In this document: positions 7,501 to 8,897 of the stretch, in pieces
Layout: every line of letters begins with the position of its first letter
Position numbering within the stretch: position 1 is the first letter of the stretch
Source: Balneolaceae bacterium
GTDB lineage: Bacteria > Bacteroidota > Rhodothermia > Balneolales > Balneolaceae
Reading direction: 5' to 3'
Assembly (NCBI GenBank): GCA_007127395.1
Contig: SKZL01000150.1
Location: 1 to 8,897, forward strand
Length of the DNA stretch: 8,897 bases
The notes under the pieces: model-generated
The model's database searches: none
Told to the model about the DNA's origin: nothing
Seen by the model: only the letters and a program-made list of their open reading frames with translations
Made by a program: the position numbers and the translations under genes

Positions 7501-8897
<1,397 letters not shown>

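Overview
The window carries six protein genes, all read from the minus strand, so transcription runs from high to low coordinates. Two are cut by the window edges. In transcription order they are: CTP synthase pyrG (N-terminus missing), a Nudix hydrolase, an amidohydrolase-3 lipoprotein, glutamine-dependent NAD+ synthetase nadE, an MltD-type lytic transglycosylase with LysM repeats, and a CtpA-type S41 processing protease (C-terminus missing). There is no tRNA, rRNA, CRISPR array, insertion sequence, phage gene or clear transfer signature.

The organism is most likely a member of the Bacteroidota/Balneolota/Rhodothermota group. This is inferred from the moderate, slightly AT-rich composition, the mostly weak Shine-Dalgarno signals, the DERRDP-type transglycosylase with trailing LysM domains, and the two-domain NadE. 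It is not proven; no marker gene is present.

Layout: (1) 7030-8897, pyrG and the Nudix gene touch with no spacer. The pyrG TAA is followed directly, in the same frame, by the TTG that opens the Nudix frame. (2) 6849-7029, a 181-base gap with small inverted repeats but no convincing terminator or promoter. (3) 3451-6848, the amidohydrolase and nadE are tightly packed; they overlap by 4 bases if nadE uses an upstream TTG, or are 5 bases apart if it uses the family-consistent ATG. (4) 3356-3450, a 95-base gap with a nearly perfect 13-base direct repeat and an 8-base palindrome. (5) 1-3355, the transglycosylase and ctpA are 9 bases apart, and the ctpA ribosome binding site lies in the last three Arg codons of the transglycosylase.

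The genes form three functional pairs: nucleotide synthesis with possible nucleotide clean-up (pyrG/Nudix); a metal-dependent hydrolase with NAD synthesis (no obvious biochemical link); and envelope remodelling (peptidoglycan cleavage plus a periplasmic-type protease). I see ordinary housekeeping content and no strong evidence for a new system. The points worth a second look are the in-frame pyrG-stop-Nudix junction, the transglycosylase/Ctp protease pairing, and the repeats in the gap upstream of the transglycosylase.
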